Under the pieces are notes generated by a model that was not told the origin of the DNA, searched no databases, and saw only the letters and a list, made by a program, of their open reading frames with translations. A program made the translations under genes and the position numbers. DNA of 64,000 bases from Histomonas meleagridis. Lineage: Eukaryota > Parabasalia > Tritrichomonadida > Dientamoebidae. Positions 54,276 through 63,185 of this stretch are shown one piece after another. Location of the stretch: the NCBI GenBank assembly GCA_020186115.1, contig WSYJ01000105.1:1-64000 (forward strand), read 5' to 3'. Within the stretch, counting starts at the first letter, position 1. Every line of letters begins with the position of its first letter.

Positions 54276-54692
54276 TCAAGGATCTTTTATAAACTTTTTA
54301 AGTTGAGCCATTGGAACATATAATAATATTGAACGAATGATCCATGTTTGCTGTTGAAGTGAAAATTGCCATTCGCCAGTTTCATTTGAAACAGTTACTG
54401 TATTTTGAGTTGAAGAAGATTCACTAATAGTCTTCATTAATTCTGATCCTTCAAATTGAGATTCAGCAACCCTGTAACGAACCGTGTTTAGACCCACATT
54501 ATTTTCTAATAGGAAGGTAACATGAAACGTATCAGAAGCTCCCAAAGGTAATGGAGGAATATCACTTGTATATATACCAACCATATTTGGTGCATCTGGA
54601 ACATTCTTCTTGATTTTTACATCAAAAAATGCATGGGCTCCCATGTCATTTAGTGAAAGAACTCCATGCCAAAAAAAGTTTTTGTCCGTCAT
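54276..54692 (-). CDS. Hypothetical 138-residue protein
   Basis: ATG at 54,692. A beta-rich sequence without signal, membrane segment or recognised motif. It starts MTDKNFFWHGVLSLNDMGAH and ends with hydrophobic IIRSILLYVPM. The WHGVLSLND opening faintly recalls SPOC-like domains, but the rest does not support a firm call. Coding character (balanced amino acids, clean ATG) is good. The VPS52 gene lies just upstream in the same orientation. Confidence 0.6.
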   Translation of the reverse strand: MTDKNFFWHGVLSLNDMGAHAFFDVKIKKNVPDAPNMVGIYTSDIPPLPLGASDTFHVTFLLENNVGLNTVRYRVAESQFEGSELMKTISESSSTQNTVTVSNETGEWQFSLQQQTWIIRSILLYVPMAQLKKFIKDP

Positions 54693-54988
54693 GATATTTT
54701 GAGCTCACTCGGGGTGCCCTGGATGAAAGTACGTTACAAATAAAGTAAAGTACTCATTTTTCGGGGAAAAAAACGAACTCTTTGTAACATTTCTTTTGAA
54801 TTTTCAACCGATAATTCACTTTTTGAAAGCATTTCACCCACTTCTTTCAGCGTTTTTTTAGGCAAAGCAACTTGTTAATTAATAATCACTAATACACATG
54901 TAATATTAACCAATTTTTTAATGAAAATCACTATAAACTATTTTATAAAAAGAAAATAAATATTTAGATAAATTATATATTTACATAT

Positions 54989-57007
54989 TTAATAAGGTGT
55001 TAACGCCTGTATATTACTTACTAATTGTCTTACGCTTATCATATTACTAATCCAAGGAGCATTTCTTGCGCTATATTTACACAATTGTTCGAACTTTGCC
55101 CAATACAAAACAATTCTTTTTGCAATTAGTTTCATTATTTCTCTTCCATTAACAAAATCGCAAAAACGTTTTATTTGCATATCCGAAATTTCCTTTAAAA
55201 TCTTTGTATGTTTTTCCTTAAAATCATTTGCTATATTTTTTAATTCGTTTTCAGAAACGTTAATTTTCAATGGCGAATCCGAACTTTCAAGTTTGGGAAA
55301 TGCCTTTTTCACGACATTTAACAAATTACCAAAACCAGAAACTAATTGCATCTCAACAAACGAAGCAGTTTTTTCGGTAATTTTTTGTTCATACACATTA
55401 AAAAGAACTGTTTTATTATTATTTTTAACTTCGCTTAATTTTGACGCTATATGATAATAATTATTAATTAAGAAAATTAATTTTAATTCTTCACTTTGGA
55501 AATTATTAGCTGACTTTTCGATTAAAGTAATTATTTCATCATTTAAATTTAATAAATTTTGATTAATCAAATCAAATATTGATTCATCTTGAATTAATAT
55601 TAATGAGAAACATAAATCAGAAAATCGTTGTACAAAAGAAGCGACTTTAAAATAATCATTAAACATTGAAGCATCACAAGCTTTAATTATGTTAATATTA
55701 TTTAAAATAATTAATTTGAATTTATCAGATAATTTAAATTGTAAAGTGTTTAAATGTGTTTCTAATCGATTTAAGTTATCTAATGTAATGAATTCTTTTT
55801 GTTTATTTATAATTCTTAATAAAAGTATAATACAAATTGGATCAGTGATTTTGATTAATAAATTATTCATAAATGCATCTAAATATTTAAATGTCGATGA
55901 AAAAATGTTCGAAATTATCTCTTTCTCTTCGAAAAATACCGAAGAAAAATTATATTCCGAAATTACAGTGTCAATTAATGTTTGATAAAATGATCTTAAT
56001 AATAACTCAACAGGATAAATCTCATTACCAAATGGTTGTGGTGGTGACATTATTTCATTTAATATTTTGATCCTTTCACCAATGCTAAAAAATGTGGTTG
56101 AATCAGCTGATAAAACTTTGGATGAAAAAAATCCTTTTTGAATAAATGGTGCTATTGTTTCATTATTTGTTGAGATGGGATTCATTTGGCGGATAATACG
56201 CTGTGAAAGTAACTTAAAGTTCGCATGATATATTCGTGACATTATCGATGTGTAATATTGCCGAATTGATTGTTCGAAATCAGGTGAATTATTCTTGAGA
56301 AAACTATAAAGATATTGGGATTTAAGTAGAATGGTTTGAATGGCAACTTGCTCAGTATCATAATGATCACGTAATTCATTGATTCTGGTAATTAGCCATT
56401 GTCGGATATTATCTGAAGCCTTAAGTTTGAGAGTATTAAGTACCTCTTGAACTTCCTGGCAAGAATGTGAATGTTTGGCTATGTCAGAACGAGAAAACTC
56501 GAGTTTAGATTGGAGTTCTCTAACATATTCAATATAATTAGGTCCGACTTCACCATTAAGAATATGATTTATAAATTGCCTGGAAACAGAAATGTTATTG
56601 GTAAAAAATCCAAGTTGGTTTTCAAGATTTTTTCGATTACTTAGTTTTATGGTAATTGTTTGTGACTTTGCTTGTAAGGCAAAAATATCTGATGAAAGCT
56701 GGCCAATGGAATCCTTGAATAACATCAGAACATTTTCCATTGCTTCAAGAGAAGAATCACAAACTTTAATTTCTTTACAAAGAGTTTTAGTTGCCTCCAC
56801 TTGCTTAACATAGTCACCTACTGAATCTTTTTCTGCAATTGCTAGTTCCTTTGAAATGGTACTGCTATAATTTTGAAGATCAACACCAACTTCTAAAACT
56901 TCACGAACAGATGGTTCATTTGCAAAGCGTTCAATATCTTGTTCCATTTCATCAAAGTTTATATCCTGAGATGACAAAACAAGATTTTCATTTTGGGTCT
57001 CACCCAT
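54989..57007 (-). CDS. VPS52: VPS52-like subunit of the GARP/EARP tethering complex
   Basis: 672 residues; ATG 57,007 chosen because the frame upstream has only GTG. An N-terminal acidic and helical region (LSSQDINFDEMEQDIERFA) precedes coiled coil. The family signature follows: KSQTITIKLSNRKNLENQLG, INHILNGEVGPNYIEYVREL, then VQEVLNTLKLKASDNIRQWL and ITRINELRDHYDTEQVAIQT. It continues as LLKSQYLYSFLKNNSPDFEQ and SIRQYYTSIMSRIYHANFK. This is the Vps52/Sac2 domain. GARP tethers endosome-derived vesicles at the trans-Golgi. AACCGTTAAAACAA directly precedes the ATG and TCATTTTT (Inr-like) lies about 40 bp upstream. Confidence 0.83.
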   Translation of the reverse strand: MGETQNENLVLSSQDINFDEMEQDIERFANEPSVREVLEVGVDLQNYSSTISKELAIAEKDSVGDYVKQVEATKTLCKEIKVCDSSLEAMENVLMLFKDSIGQLSSDIFALQAKSQTITIKLSNRKNLENQLGFFTNNISVSRQFINHILNGEVGPNYIEYVRELQSKLEFSRSDIAKHSHSCQEVQEVLNTLKLKASDNIRQWLITRINELRDHYDTEQVAIQTILLKSQYLYSFLKNNSPDFEQSIRQYYTSIMSRIYHANFKLLSQRIIRQMNPISTNNETIAPFIQKGFFSSKVLSADSTTFFSIGERIKILNEIMSPPQPFGNEIYPVELLLRSFYQTLIDTVISEYNFSSVFFEEKEIISNIFSSTFKYLDAFMNNLLIKITDPICIILLLRIINKQKEFITLDNLNRLETHLNTLQFKLSDKFKLIILNNINIIKACDASMFNDYFKVASFVQRFSDLCFSLILIQDESIFDLINQNLLNLNDEIITLIEKSANNFQSEELKLIFLINNYYHIASKLSEVKNNNKTVLFNVYEQKITEKTASFVEMQLVSGFGNLLNVVKKAFPKLESSDSPLKINVSENELKNIANDFKEKHTKILKEISDMQIKRFCDFVNGREIMKLIAKRIVLYWAKFEQLCKYSARNAPWISNMISVRQLVSNIQALTPY

Positions 57008-58124
57008 TTGTTTTAACGGTTGTGTTCCAAACCAAAAATGAAAAAACACTTTTAATGATATACATCTTCTTTAACTCTAAGCCGAAAATAAAATGATTAG
57101 AAGAAGAAAAGGTGTGAAATACTCATTCCTGCGAGGTACTATTCAACATATTTTTGATGATATTATATATAAACTCGTTTCGAAAATTTCGCCATAGTTA
57201 TACTGGGATGATATGAGAACCAGTCATTAAAAATATTATATAATATATGTACATAATTTTTTAATATAAATGCTAAATAATATTCATGATAAGTCAAGAT
57301 AAATTTATTTATTTTTTCATTTTTAAAAGTGACAACATCCCACTTTTGTATGGTTTATTTTGATTATGGTCGTACCGATAGGCAACGATGAACAACGATA
57401 TAAACCGATAGGAGGACGATAGATGATCTATCTTTTTTAGGAAGATAAATAATATTTCTTGATTATTTCAAAGCCTTTCGAAAGATATTATGCATAAAAA
57501 ATCAATTAATTGATATAAATCGTCAAAAGTTTTCACGAAAAAAATGGTAAAATATCAAAAAATTAAATTTCTCAAATCATCAATTTTTTTATAAATTCTT
57601 GAAAAAAATCTTTCTTTTCTTTTAAATTCAGACAATTTTTTAAAAATTGTTTTGTGAATTTTTTTATATAAAATATGTTTTTATAGATACATTTTATGTT
57701 ATCATGATTTCTGTTTCTTGGTTTGAAATCAATTTTACCTTGAGAAAAAATTATTTGAACTTTTCACCTCAATTTTGGATACAAATGACTTATTACCTTA
57801 AAAAAATCATTATTAATAGCATTAATTTTTCTTAATAGTTGGCAACATTAGTTTTACTATTAATAATATGAGGGCAGAAATTCGAAAATATTTTTTTCTT
57901 TAATCTTATTTTTAATTTCATCTATCGATAAGTGAAAATGCTTTGCGTCTAAGTGTAACGGAGAATCAATAATTTGGCATTTCAAAATAATATTTGGAAA
58001 TTATTTAAAATATTTATTTTAAATAAAAATTAACAATTTAAAATGACTTGCACAAATTAGCTAAATAAATTTTACATTAAATTCAAAATAGAATGTCAAT
58101 AAAGAAAAATTAAATGTTTTTGGT
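57008..58124. other. Intergenic 1.1 kb
   Basis: No confident gene; a 62-codon frame at 57,647-57,835 is low-complexity and lacks support. It contains the motif cluster described next. Confidence 0.45.
57371..57425 (+). promoter_or_regulatory. Cluster of ACCGATAG / AACGATA Myb-type words
   Basis: Within 55 bp: ACCGATAGG twice, AACGATG, AACGATAT and ACGATAG. AACGATA resembles the Myb recognition element (TAACGATA) described for Trichomonas vaginalis promoters. No gene start lies immediately downstream on the plus strand; the VPS52 ATG is about 370 bp to the left on the other strand. Confidence 0.5.
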
Positions 58125-58432
58125 TTAGTCAAGCGCATCTAGATGTTTCATTATATTTACGATAATTTGTTTATTTCATTCACCAACTTCACCAGCAATT
58201 ATGAATTCATCAAGCATTGCATACGCTTGATTGAAATGTGCTCGTAAATCTATTTCACGAACTTTTTTAAAGTATCTACCCATGATTTCGACAAAAAGAT
58301 GGAATGTTTCGAGAATAGCATCAACGCACATGCATATAAACAAGGCAGCGTATTGACGGTAAATGATTTGTAAAATTTATATTCAAGAACATTGGTAAGA
58401 TTTACTGTTCTTCTCCAAACGATGGAGTTAAC
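58125..58432 (-). pseudogene. AP-complex sigma-subunit (clathrin adaptor) pseudogene
   Basis: The minus strand gives NLTNVLEYKFYKSF in one frame. After a shift it reads RQYAALFICMCVDAILETFH, LFVEIMGRYFKKVREIDLRA and HFNQAYAMLDEFIIAGEVGE. Then come a TGA, NKQIIVNIMKHLDALD and a final stop. This matches small adaptin chains (YAALFF-C, LE-IH-FVE-LD-YF-NV-ELD, AY-ILDEF-L-GE--E-SK). The first 50-60 residues are missing, with one frameshift and one nonsense codon, so it is dead unless mis-assembled. Confidence 0.8.
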
Positions 58433-58795
58433 TACTTTTTATCAATTTATGTTAATATGAAATATTTTTTTGTCTGATATAATATGTATGTTAATAACTT
58501 GATGTGCATGTGAACATGTTCATGTGATAGTAAAATTATTAACAGTTTTTAATAGATCAACATCGTATTATTTTTCAAGCAGTTAGGTTTTTTATGTTAT
58601 TCATTATTTATATAAATAGTGTCTTATAAGCATAACACTTTAATGTTAAAGAAGTATAATATCGCTATTTGTATAATTTATCATTTGAACATTGAAGAAT
58701 ATAAATGATTCAAAATCCCATAACTAATCTTCATAAAAGCATTGCTCAATATCATTTCGGGGGAAAAAAAAAAAAAATTACAAATTTAGAAAAAT
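58433..58795. other. Intergenic, no supported gene
   Basis: AT-rich, with a 13-A run at about 58,764. Nothing recognised. Confidence 0.45.
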
Positions 58796-58957
58796 TTATT
58801 TATTTTGTTTTTTTGCAGGTGGCGCAGGTATATCTAAGTTATAAAATTTCAAAGTTTTAATAGACTTTTCCACTTTTGCTCTTAAATCACTTTCTTTTCT
58901 TTTTAATACCACAATTTTCAATTTATATTTATTAATTTGTTCGTTAAATTCTTTCAT
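58796..58957 (-). CDS. Small coiled-coil ORF, 53 residues
   Basis: ATG 58,957 to TAA 58,796. The sequence reads MKEFNEQINKYKLKIVVLKR, then KESDLRAKVEKSIKTLKFYN, then LDIPAPPAKKQNK. A clean helical/coiled-coil segment is followed by a proline-lysine tail, unlike random AT-rich translation. It may be a small independent protein or the last exon of the coiled-coil gene 87 bp upstream. No family recognised. Confidence 0.45.
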   Translation of the reverse strand: MKEFNEQINKYKLKIVVLKRKESDLRAKVEKSIKTLKFYNLDIPAPPAKKQNK

Positions 58958-59043
58958 CCGTATTCTTTATTGGCACTTTATTTTTTAGCAACTGATTAAA
59001 ACACGATTTTTGTTTTCAGAATATTTGTTGTGAATTCTTAATT

Positions 59044-59307
59044 TCAATTGACTATACCTTCATCGGAATACATATCATTTAATTCATATAATTTTTGTTG
59101 GTTAATTTCATCTTCGATTTCGAACATTTTAATTTTTTCTTTATTATTATTACCGATAATTCTTAAGATATTCAAAGTTGAACATAATTGTTTAACATTT
59201 TGTTTCCCTTCTCTTTGTGCGTCTTGAATAATTTTATTCAATTTTAAGTCATCAATTTGATTTTGTATTTCTTCGATTTCTTCTTTAATTTCATTAATAT
59301 TTCTCAT
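59044..59307 (-). CDS. Small coiled-coil protein, 87 residues
   Basis: ATG 59,307. The N-terminal coiled coil (MRNINEIKEEIEEIQNQIDD) is followed by a mixed helical half ending NDMYSDEGIVN. The same frame is open upstream without ATG for about ten codons that continue the heptad pattern (KQEQINEL), so the true start could be further up if there is an intron. No family recognised. Confidence 0.5.
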   Translation of the reverse strand: MRNINEIKEEIEEIQNQIDDLKLNKIIQDAQREGKQNVKQLCSTLNILRIIGNNNKEKIKMFEIEDEINQQKLYELNDMYSDEGIVN

Positions 59308-59555
59308 CAATTCATTAATTTGTTCTTGTTTTATTTAAAAAACATCAATTTTAAGTTATTTTCTTGCTTGCATATTATTATTTAGATGTATCTAAGCATA
59401 ACTTATATTATAATCTGGGTTAACATATTAAGATATAAAATTATTAGATATCAAGAATAAATTCTTTAAAGAAAAAAAACATCACTTCTTAACAAAAAAA
59501 AATCATTTTTATAAACATAGAAAATATTTAATATAGATTAAAAACTCTATTTTCT

Positions 59556-60386
59556 TTAATCACTTTCATCAATTTCTTCTAATTTTATGTCTTCATCATC
59601 GTTTTGTTCCTCTTCTTCAAGTTCTTTTTCTAATTTTTTGATTTCTTCATCTTCTTTCCTATCATCTTCTTGGATTTCTTTTTCTAATTTCTTTATTTCT
59701 TCATCATCTTCAAACATATCATTTGATTTATGAACTGCATCTTTCATCTTTTTCATAAATTCCTTTTGATCTTCATCCAATTCTTTTAATTCTTTTTCTT
59801 CAAACTCTTTGGTCTCTTTCTCTGATTGAATTTGTCGCTGTATTGCGGCTTTCCGTTTTCGAAATTCACTAATCAACAATTTGACAATTACCATTCCGGC
59901 CGTAAGGATCATTGGTATTTTCTTCTCTAGTGCAGAGAGTTGATGAACTTCCTTAGAGAAAGTATAGTAATAGGAATCTTGATTTGTTCTGTTGAATATT
60001 GATAAGTGAATGGAATTTTGTGAAATGAACTCGGCTGAATATGTTGAATCTTCCTTCCATTTTCCAACAGCATTCAAGTGAGGAAACAGTTTTGAGTAGA
60101 ATTCAAATTCTGCTATCTTTTCGCTAGAATCCCTTTCAGTAAATTCAAATATGGCATTTCCTGTAAAGATAGCTTTGAAAAAGAATTGCCCTTCTGTTGA
60201 GTTCATAAACACATCGACCGTATTTGCAGAATCTCCTTCTAAAAAGAAAATATCGAAATTTTCTTTAAAGCATTTCTCTGTTTTTGCAGGGCAATGAAGC
60301 TTCTCAACATCCCACTTACCTAAAATATAACGGCGTACATTAATATATGAATCTGCTTTTATTAAAGCAAAAAACCAAAAAAACAT
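59556..60386 (-). CDS. Type I membrane protein with charged cytosolic coiled coil
   Basis: 276 residues from ATG 60,386. A signal peptide (MFFWFFALIKADS) leads into a luminal or extracellular beta-rich domain of about 150 residues with a CPAKTEKC cysteine pair. One membrane helix follows near 160-178 (IPMILTAGMVIVKLLISEF), then a basic stop-transfer and a long acidic tail. In the tail EIKKLEKE recurs (EEIKKLEKEIQEDDRKED, then EEIKKLEKELEEEEQ). No family recognised; the layout suggests an ER or endomembrane protein. It lies 94 bp from the end of the multi-span gene on the same strand. Confidence 0.7.
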   Translation of the reverse strand: MFFWFFALIKADSYINVRRYILGKWDVEKLHCPAKTEKCFKENFDIFFLEGDSANTVDVFMNSTEGQFFFKAIFTGNAIFEFTERDSSEKIAEFEFYSKLFPHLNAVGKWKEDSTYSAEFISQNSIHLSIFNRTNQDSYYYTFSKEVHQLSALEKKIPMILTAGMVIVKLLISEFRKRKAAIQRQIQSEKETKEFEEKELKELDEDQKEFMKKMKDAVHKSNDMFEDDEEIKKLEKEIQEDDRKEDEEIKKLEKELEEEEQNDDEDIKLEEIDESD

Positions 60387-60480
60387 TTAATCTTTAATTC
60401 ACAAACACAGTTAATATTTTCACAGCAAACAAAAAATTGGCATTTTATTGTATTTATAAATAAACAAAATTATAATATTT

Positions 60481-61752
60481 CTAACTACTTGAAGATGCAA
60501 AATCAGCAAATACATTCTTCTTTTTCTTAGCTTTTTGATCAGACGAACTATCGCTTGAAGCAAAATCGGCGAAAACATCTTTTTTCGTTTCGTTTTGCTC
60601 ACTATCAGTTGACGCGAATTGATCAAAAACATTTTTTTCTTTTGATTTCGCTTTACTTGTGCTATCAGAGGCGAACATGTCAAAAACATTTTTCTTTTTA
60701 TTGGAAGAGTCATCAGAAGAAGCGAATTGATCAAAAATGTTATTTTTCTTATTTGTTTTCTTGGATTCGCTATCAGAAGACGTAAATTGCTCAAAAACAT
60801 TTTTCGTTTTCGCTTCGTTTGTGCTGTCTGATGCAAATTGATCCAAAACACTGTTTTTCTTATTTTTCTTTTTGGTAAATGAGTCACTTGGCGATGCGAA
60901 TTGTTCGAATGCATTACTTTTCTTCGCTGCTTTGCTTGTGCTATTTGTTGATTCAAAAATATCAAATTTTATGTTTTTATTAGATGAATTATCTGTTTTT
61001 TGTTCGCTTGAATTGGATTCATCTGTTTTAGCTTCTGATTGCTTCATGTCCATACTTTTATTACTGATGAAACTTGTTTTTTGTGAATGTGTTTTTTGTG
61101 TTTCATTAAATTCTGAGTTTGAATTTGAAGATTTAGATTTATCGGATTTGGATTCGATGAAAGAAGTGTCATACTCATACTCTGATTCTTCTTCGCTTTT
61201 GTTGTAAACAAGTGGTTCAATATTGTGAGTTATGGCAATTTTATTCAAATTTGTTGGCTCATTAAATTTTTTAAAATTAATAAAAATAAGACAAAACGCC
61301 CAATAACATATAATGCAAATAAGAGCATCATGAACAGCTACTGTCTTTTGATAAATGAAATTGTTACTTTGATGGTTATTATTATATGGAAATCCTTGAA
61401 AAATACTTGTATTTGTAGTATCACTCATTGCTTGCATCAAAAAATACAAACACTGTCTGTGTTTTATGGCTCTTGTTAGATATATCAAAGAAAAAGAAAT
61501 AAAACAAATTATTATTGCTGTAAAAAAATATACATACAAACTTGATACCATACGCCTGGATGAAAAATAACTTACACATGCAAAAAGTAATGCAAAAGAT
61601 GAAATTAATAAAAGAACAGAAAGGATGAAGTATTTAGTTCCAGCAATATAACTCCAATAATTGTCCCAGTAGTTAAAAACAAGGTAAAATGAATAGCAAA
61701 GAATTGGTAGTGTATGAAACTTCTTCCATATTTGTTGAATAGTTTGGAACAA
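60481..61752 (-). CDS. Multi-span membrane protein with nine NxFxxFAS-type tail repeats; start unresolved
   Basis: The open frame runs from TTG 61,752 without ATG until 61,551, yet the sequence before 61,551 is clearly part of a membrane domain (ILCYSFYLVFNYW, YFILSVLLLISSFALLFACV). A first exon, a frame error or a downstream start is therefore likely. Four hydrophobic segments are visible. The cytosolic half is S/E/K-rich and ends with nine repeats of about 18-20 residues centred on [VIA]F[DEA][QDM]FAS (NAFEQFAS, NVFDQFAS, DVFADFAS, NVFADFAS), separated by S/K clusters. FADF and FDQF resemble the F-[GA]-[DE]-F ligands of gamma-adaptin/GGA ear domains, which suggests coupling to vesicle coats. 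That role is inference. Confidence 0.68.
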   Translation of the reverse strand: MFQTIQQIWKKFHTLPILCYSFYLVFNYWDNYWSYIAGTKYFILSVLLLISSFALLFACVSYFSSRRMVSSLYVYFFTAIIICFISFSLIYLTRAIKHRQCLYFLMQAMSDTTNTSIFQGFPYNNNHQSNNFIYQKTVAVHDALICIICYWAFCLIFINFKKFNEPTNLNKIAITHNIEPLVYNKSEEESEYEYDTSFIESKSDKSKSSNSNSEFNETQKTHSQKTSFISNKSMDMKQSEAKTDESNSSEQKTDNSSNKNIKFDIFESTNSTSKAAKKSNAFEQFASPSDSFTKKKNKKNSVLDQFASDSTNEAKTKNVFEQFTSSDSESKKTNKKNNIFDQFASSDDSSNKKKNVFDMFASDSTSKAKSKEKNVFDQFASTDSEQNETKKDVFADFASSDSSSDQKAKKKKNVFADFASSSS

Positions 61753-62145
61753 TGGTAGAAAGCAGAAGAGGATTTAACGGCTTTTTAATGTTGACTTTTT
61801 GTTTGTGCGTATCGTTCGTTTATCAGGATCACTTTTGATAGAAATTGAAAGTAAGGGTACCCTCATCTCACTTTTTCATATAAAATAATCAATAAATTTG
61901 TAAATTAAACAAATTTACTTATCGCAACCCAGAATTAGTTACACCTTCAAAAAACCCCAGCTCGGCTTCATTCAACCACTCTCTAGTTGGCACAATTTCA
62001 AAGCCACTGGGTTTGTATCATTTTTGTGAATGTGAAATAGATTTTCCACAGATATTCTAACATTGAATCAATCTTTGAATGACAAACTCTTAAACATTTT
62101 CAAATTTCCAAAAACAAAAAAGAAATTAAACAAAGTTTATTTATT
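61753..62145. other. Intergenic with a short coding-like fragment
   Basis: At 61,919-62,014 the minus strand reads PSGFEIVPTREWLNEAE, then LGFFEGVTNSGLR and a stop, with balanced composition but no ATG. It could be a relic or an exon. ACGAACGATACG lies upstream of the multi-span gene. Confidence 0.4.
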
Positions 62146-63042
62146 TTACGGTTTTAATTTTTCTTTATCTGATTTTATCACCATTGCCTCTCTTACTTGC
62201 AAATTTCTATCATAAGTTTCAGTATCCAATTGAAGCATATTAAAATCGTCAGCCATTTTCATAACAAACTCAATCATTTCGTTGTTTACATCTTTAACAT
62301 CATTAACCTGAAACTGAAATCGAGCTATGAATCTCCCTTCTTCTCTCGTTTCAAATCTGTTCATGTCATTCATATCGATTGCTACAATTGAATTTGGATG
62401 TTTTTGCTCATAATCTTTAATTAATTCAATAAAAGGTATTTTTGATGGCCCAAAATCTGTAAAAATTGTTTTGTTTAATCCTTCAATTTTTTCTTCGTTA
62501 AGATTATATTCTTTGTATTCTCTCATAATTGAATTTCGATATGAGAAAATTGCTGTGTTTTTCATTAATGGCTCACATAAAAGTTCAAAGGTTATAACAT
62601 CTTTTTTGCCTAAAATTTTGTCGTAAAGAATACCTAAAATATCACGACATTTCTGAAATTGGATACGAACAATTCCTCCTGTATAATATGTACGCCCAGT
62701 TATATATGTATGATACATATGATTGGTAACTTTAAAGAATGTTTCTGGTACAATCATGAAATAATTACGCATTAATGTTCTAAATTGTTTTGAAAGTTCT
62801 TCAACTTTTTTTTGTAAAATATTACCTCCAACAATATAAACCAAAATATACAATAGAATGATTAACCCAACAATTATTTCTCTGATTCCAAGAAGTTTAA
62901 TTAAAGAAATAATTATCGGTTTTTTAGGGATTGTGGTTGGTTTTGGTTCTTTTTCAATGCTTTCTGGGTTGTCATCAAAAGGAAGTTGTTCTTCATCACA
63001 TGATGATATAATAAAAAATAAAAAGATTGCTTGAACAAACAT
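62146..63042 (-). CDS. CCDC47/DUF1682-like ER membrane protein
   Basis: 298 residues from ATG 63,042 (the upstream GTG is unlikely). A signal peptide (MFVQAIFLFFIISSC) is followed by a short acidic luminal segment (EEQLPFDDNPE), one membrane helix at about 55-75 (IREIIVGLIILLYILVYIVG), and a cytosolic domain. That domain includes YFMIVPETFFKVTNHMYHTY, ITGRTYYTGG, CRDILGILYDKILGKKDVIT and FELLCEPLMKNTAIFSYRNS. Layout and wording fit the DUF1682/CCDC47 family, an ER translocon-associated (PAT complex) factor. The lysine/glutamate-rich tail typical of animal CCDC47 is nearly absent here. An Inr-like TCACATT is 9 bp upstream. Confidence 0.6.
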   Translation of the reverse strand: MFVQAIFLFFIISSCDEEQLPFDDNPESIEKEPKPTTIPKKPIIISLIKLLGIREIIVGLIILLYILVYIVGGNILQKKVEELSKQFRTLMRNYFMIVPETFFKVTNHMYHTYITGRTYYTGGIVRIQFQKCRDILGILYDKILGKKDVITFELLCEPLMKNTAIFSYRNSIMREYKEYNLNEEKIEGLNKTIFTDFGPSKIPFIELIKDYEQKHPNSIVAIDMNDMNRFETREEGRFIARFQFQVNDVKDVNNEMIEFVMKMADDFNMLQLDTETYDRNLQVREAMVIKSDKEKLKP

Positions 63043-63050
63043 ATTTATGA

Positions 63051-63057
63051 AATGTGA
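63051..63057 (-). promoter_or_regulatory. Inr-like TCACATT upstream of the CCDC47-like gene
   Basis: Same heptamer as at the MATE start, lying 9 bp before the ATG. Consistent with the trichomonad initiator and a very short 5' UTR. Confidence 0.55.
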
Positions 63058-63185
63058 CACGAAATAACGATCAAACGAAAACGTTTAACATATCATGAAG
63101 CAGGAAATATGTGTGAAGGAGCTTGAAAGCTTGAAATTCGGCGCCTAATTTTTATATTCCTTAAATTTTTATTAAAAATATAAGT

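Noticed and set aside
57647..57835. 62-codon plus-strand frame
   Set aside because: Rich in F, I, Y and N as expected from AT-rich non-coding DNA; no motif.
61960..62040. tRNA gene in the GC-richer intergenic patch
   Set aside because: No GGTTCGANTCC T-loop or acceptor pairing could be assembled on either strand.
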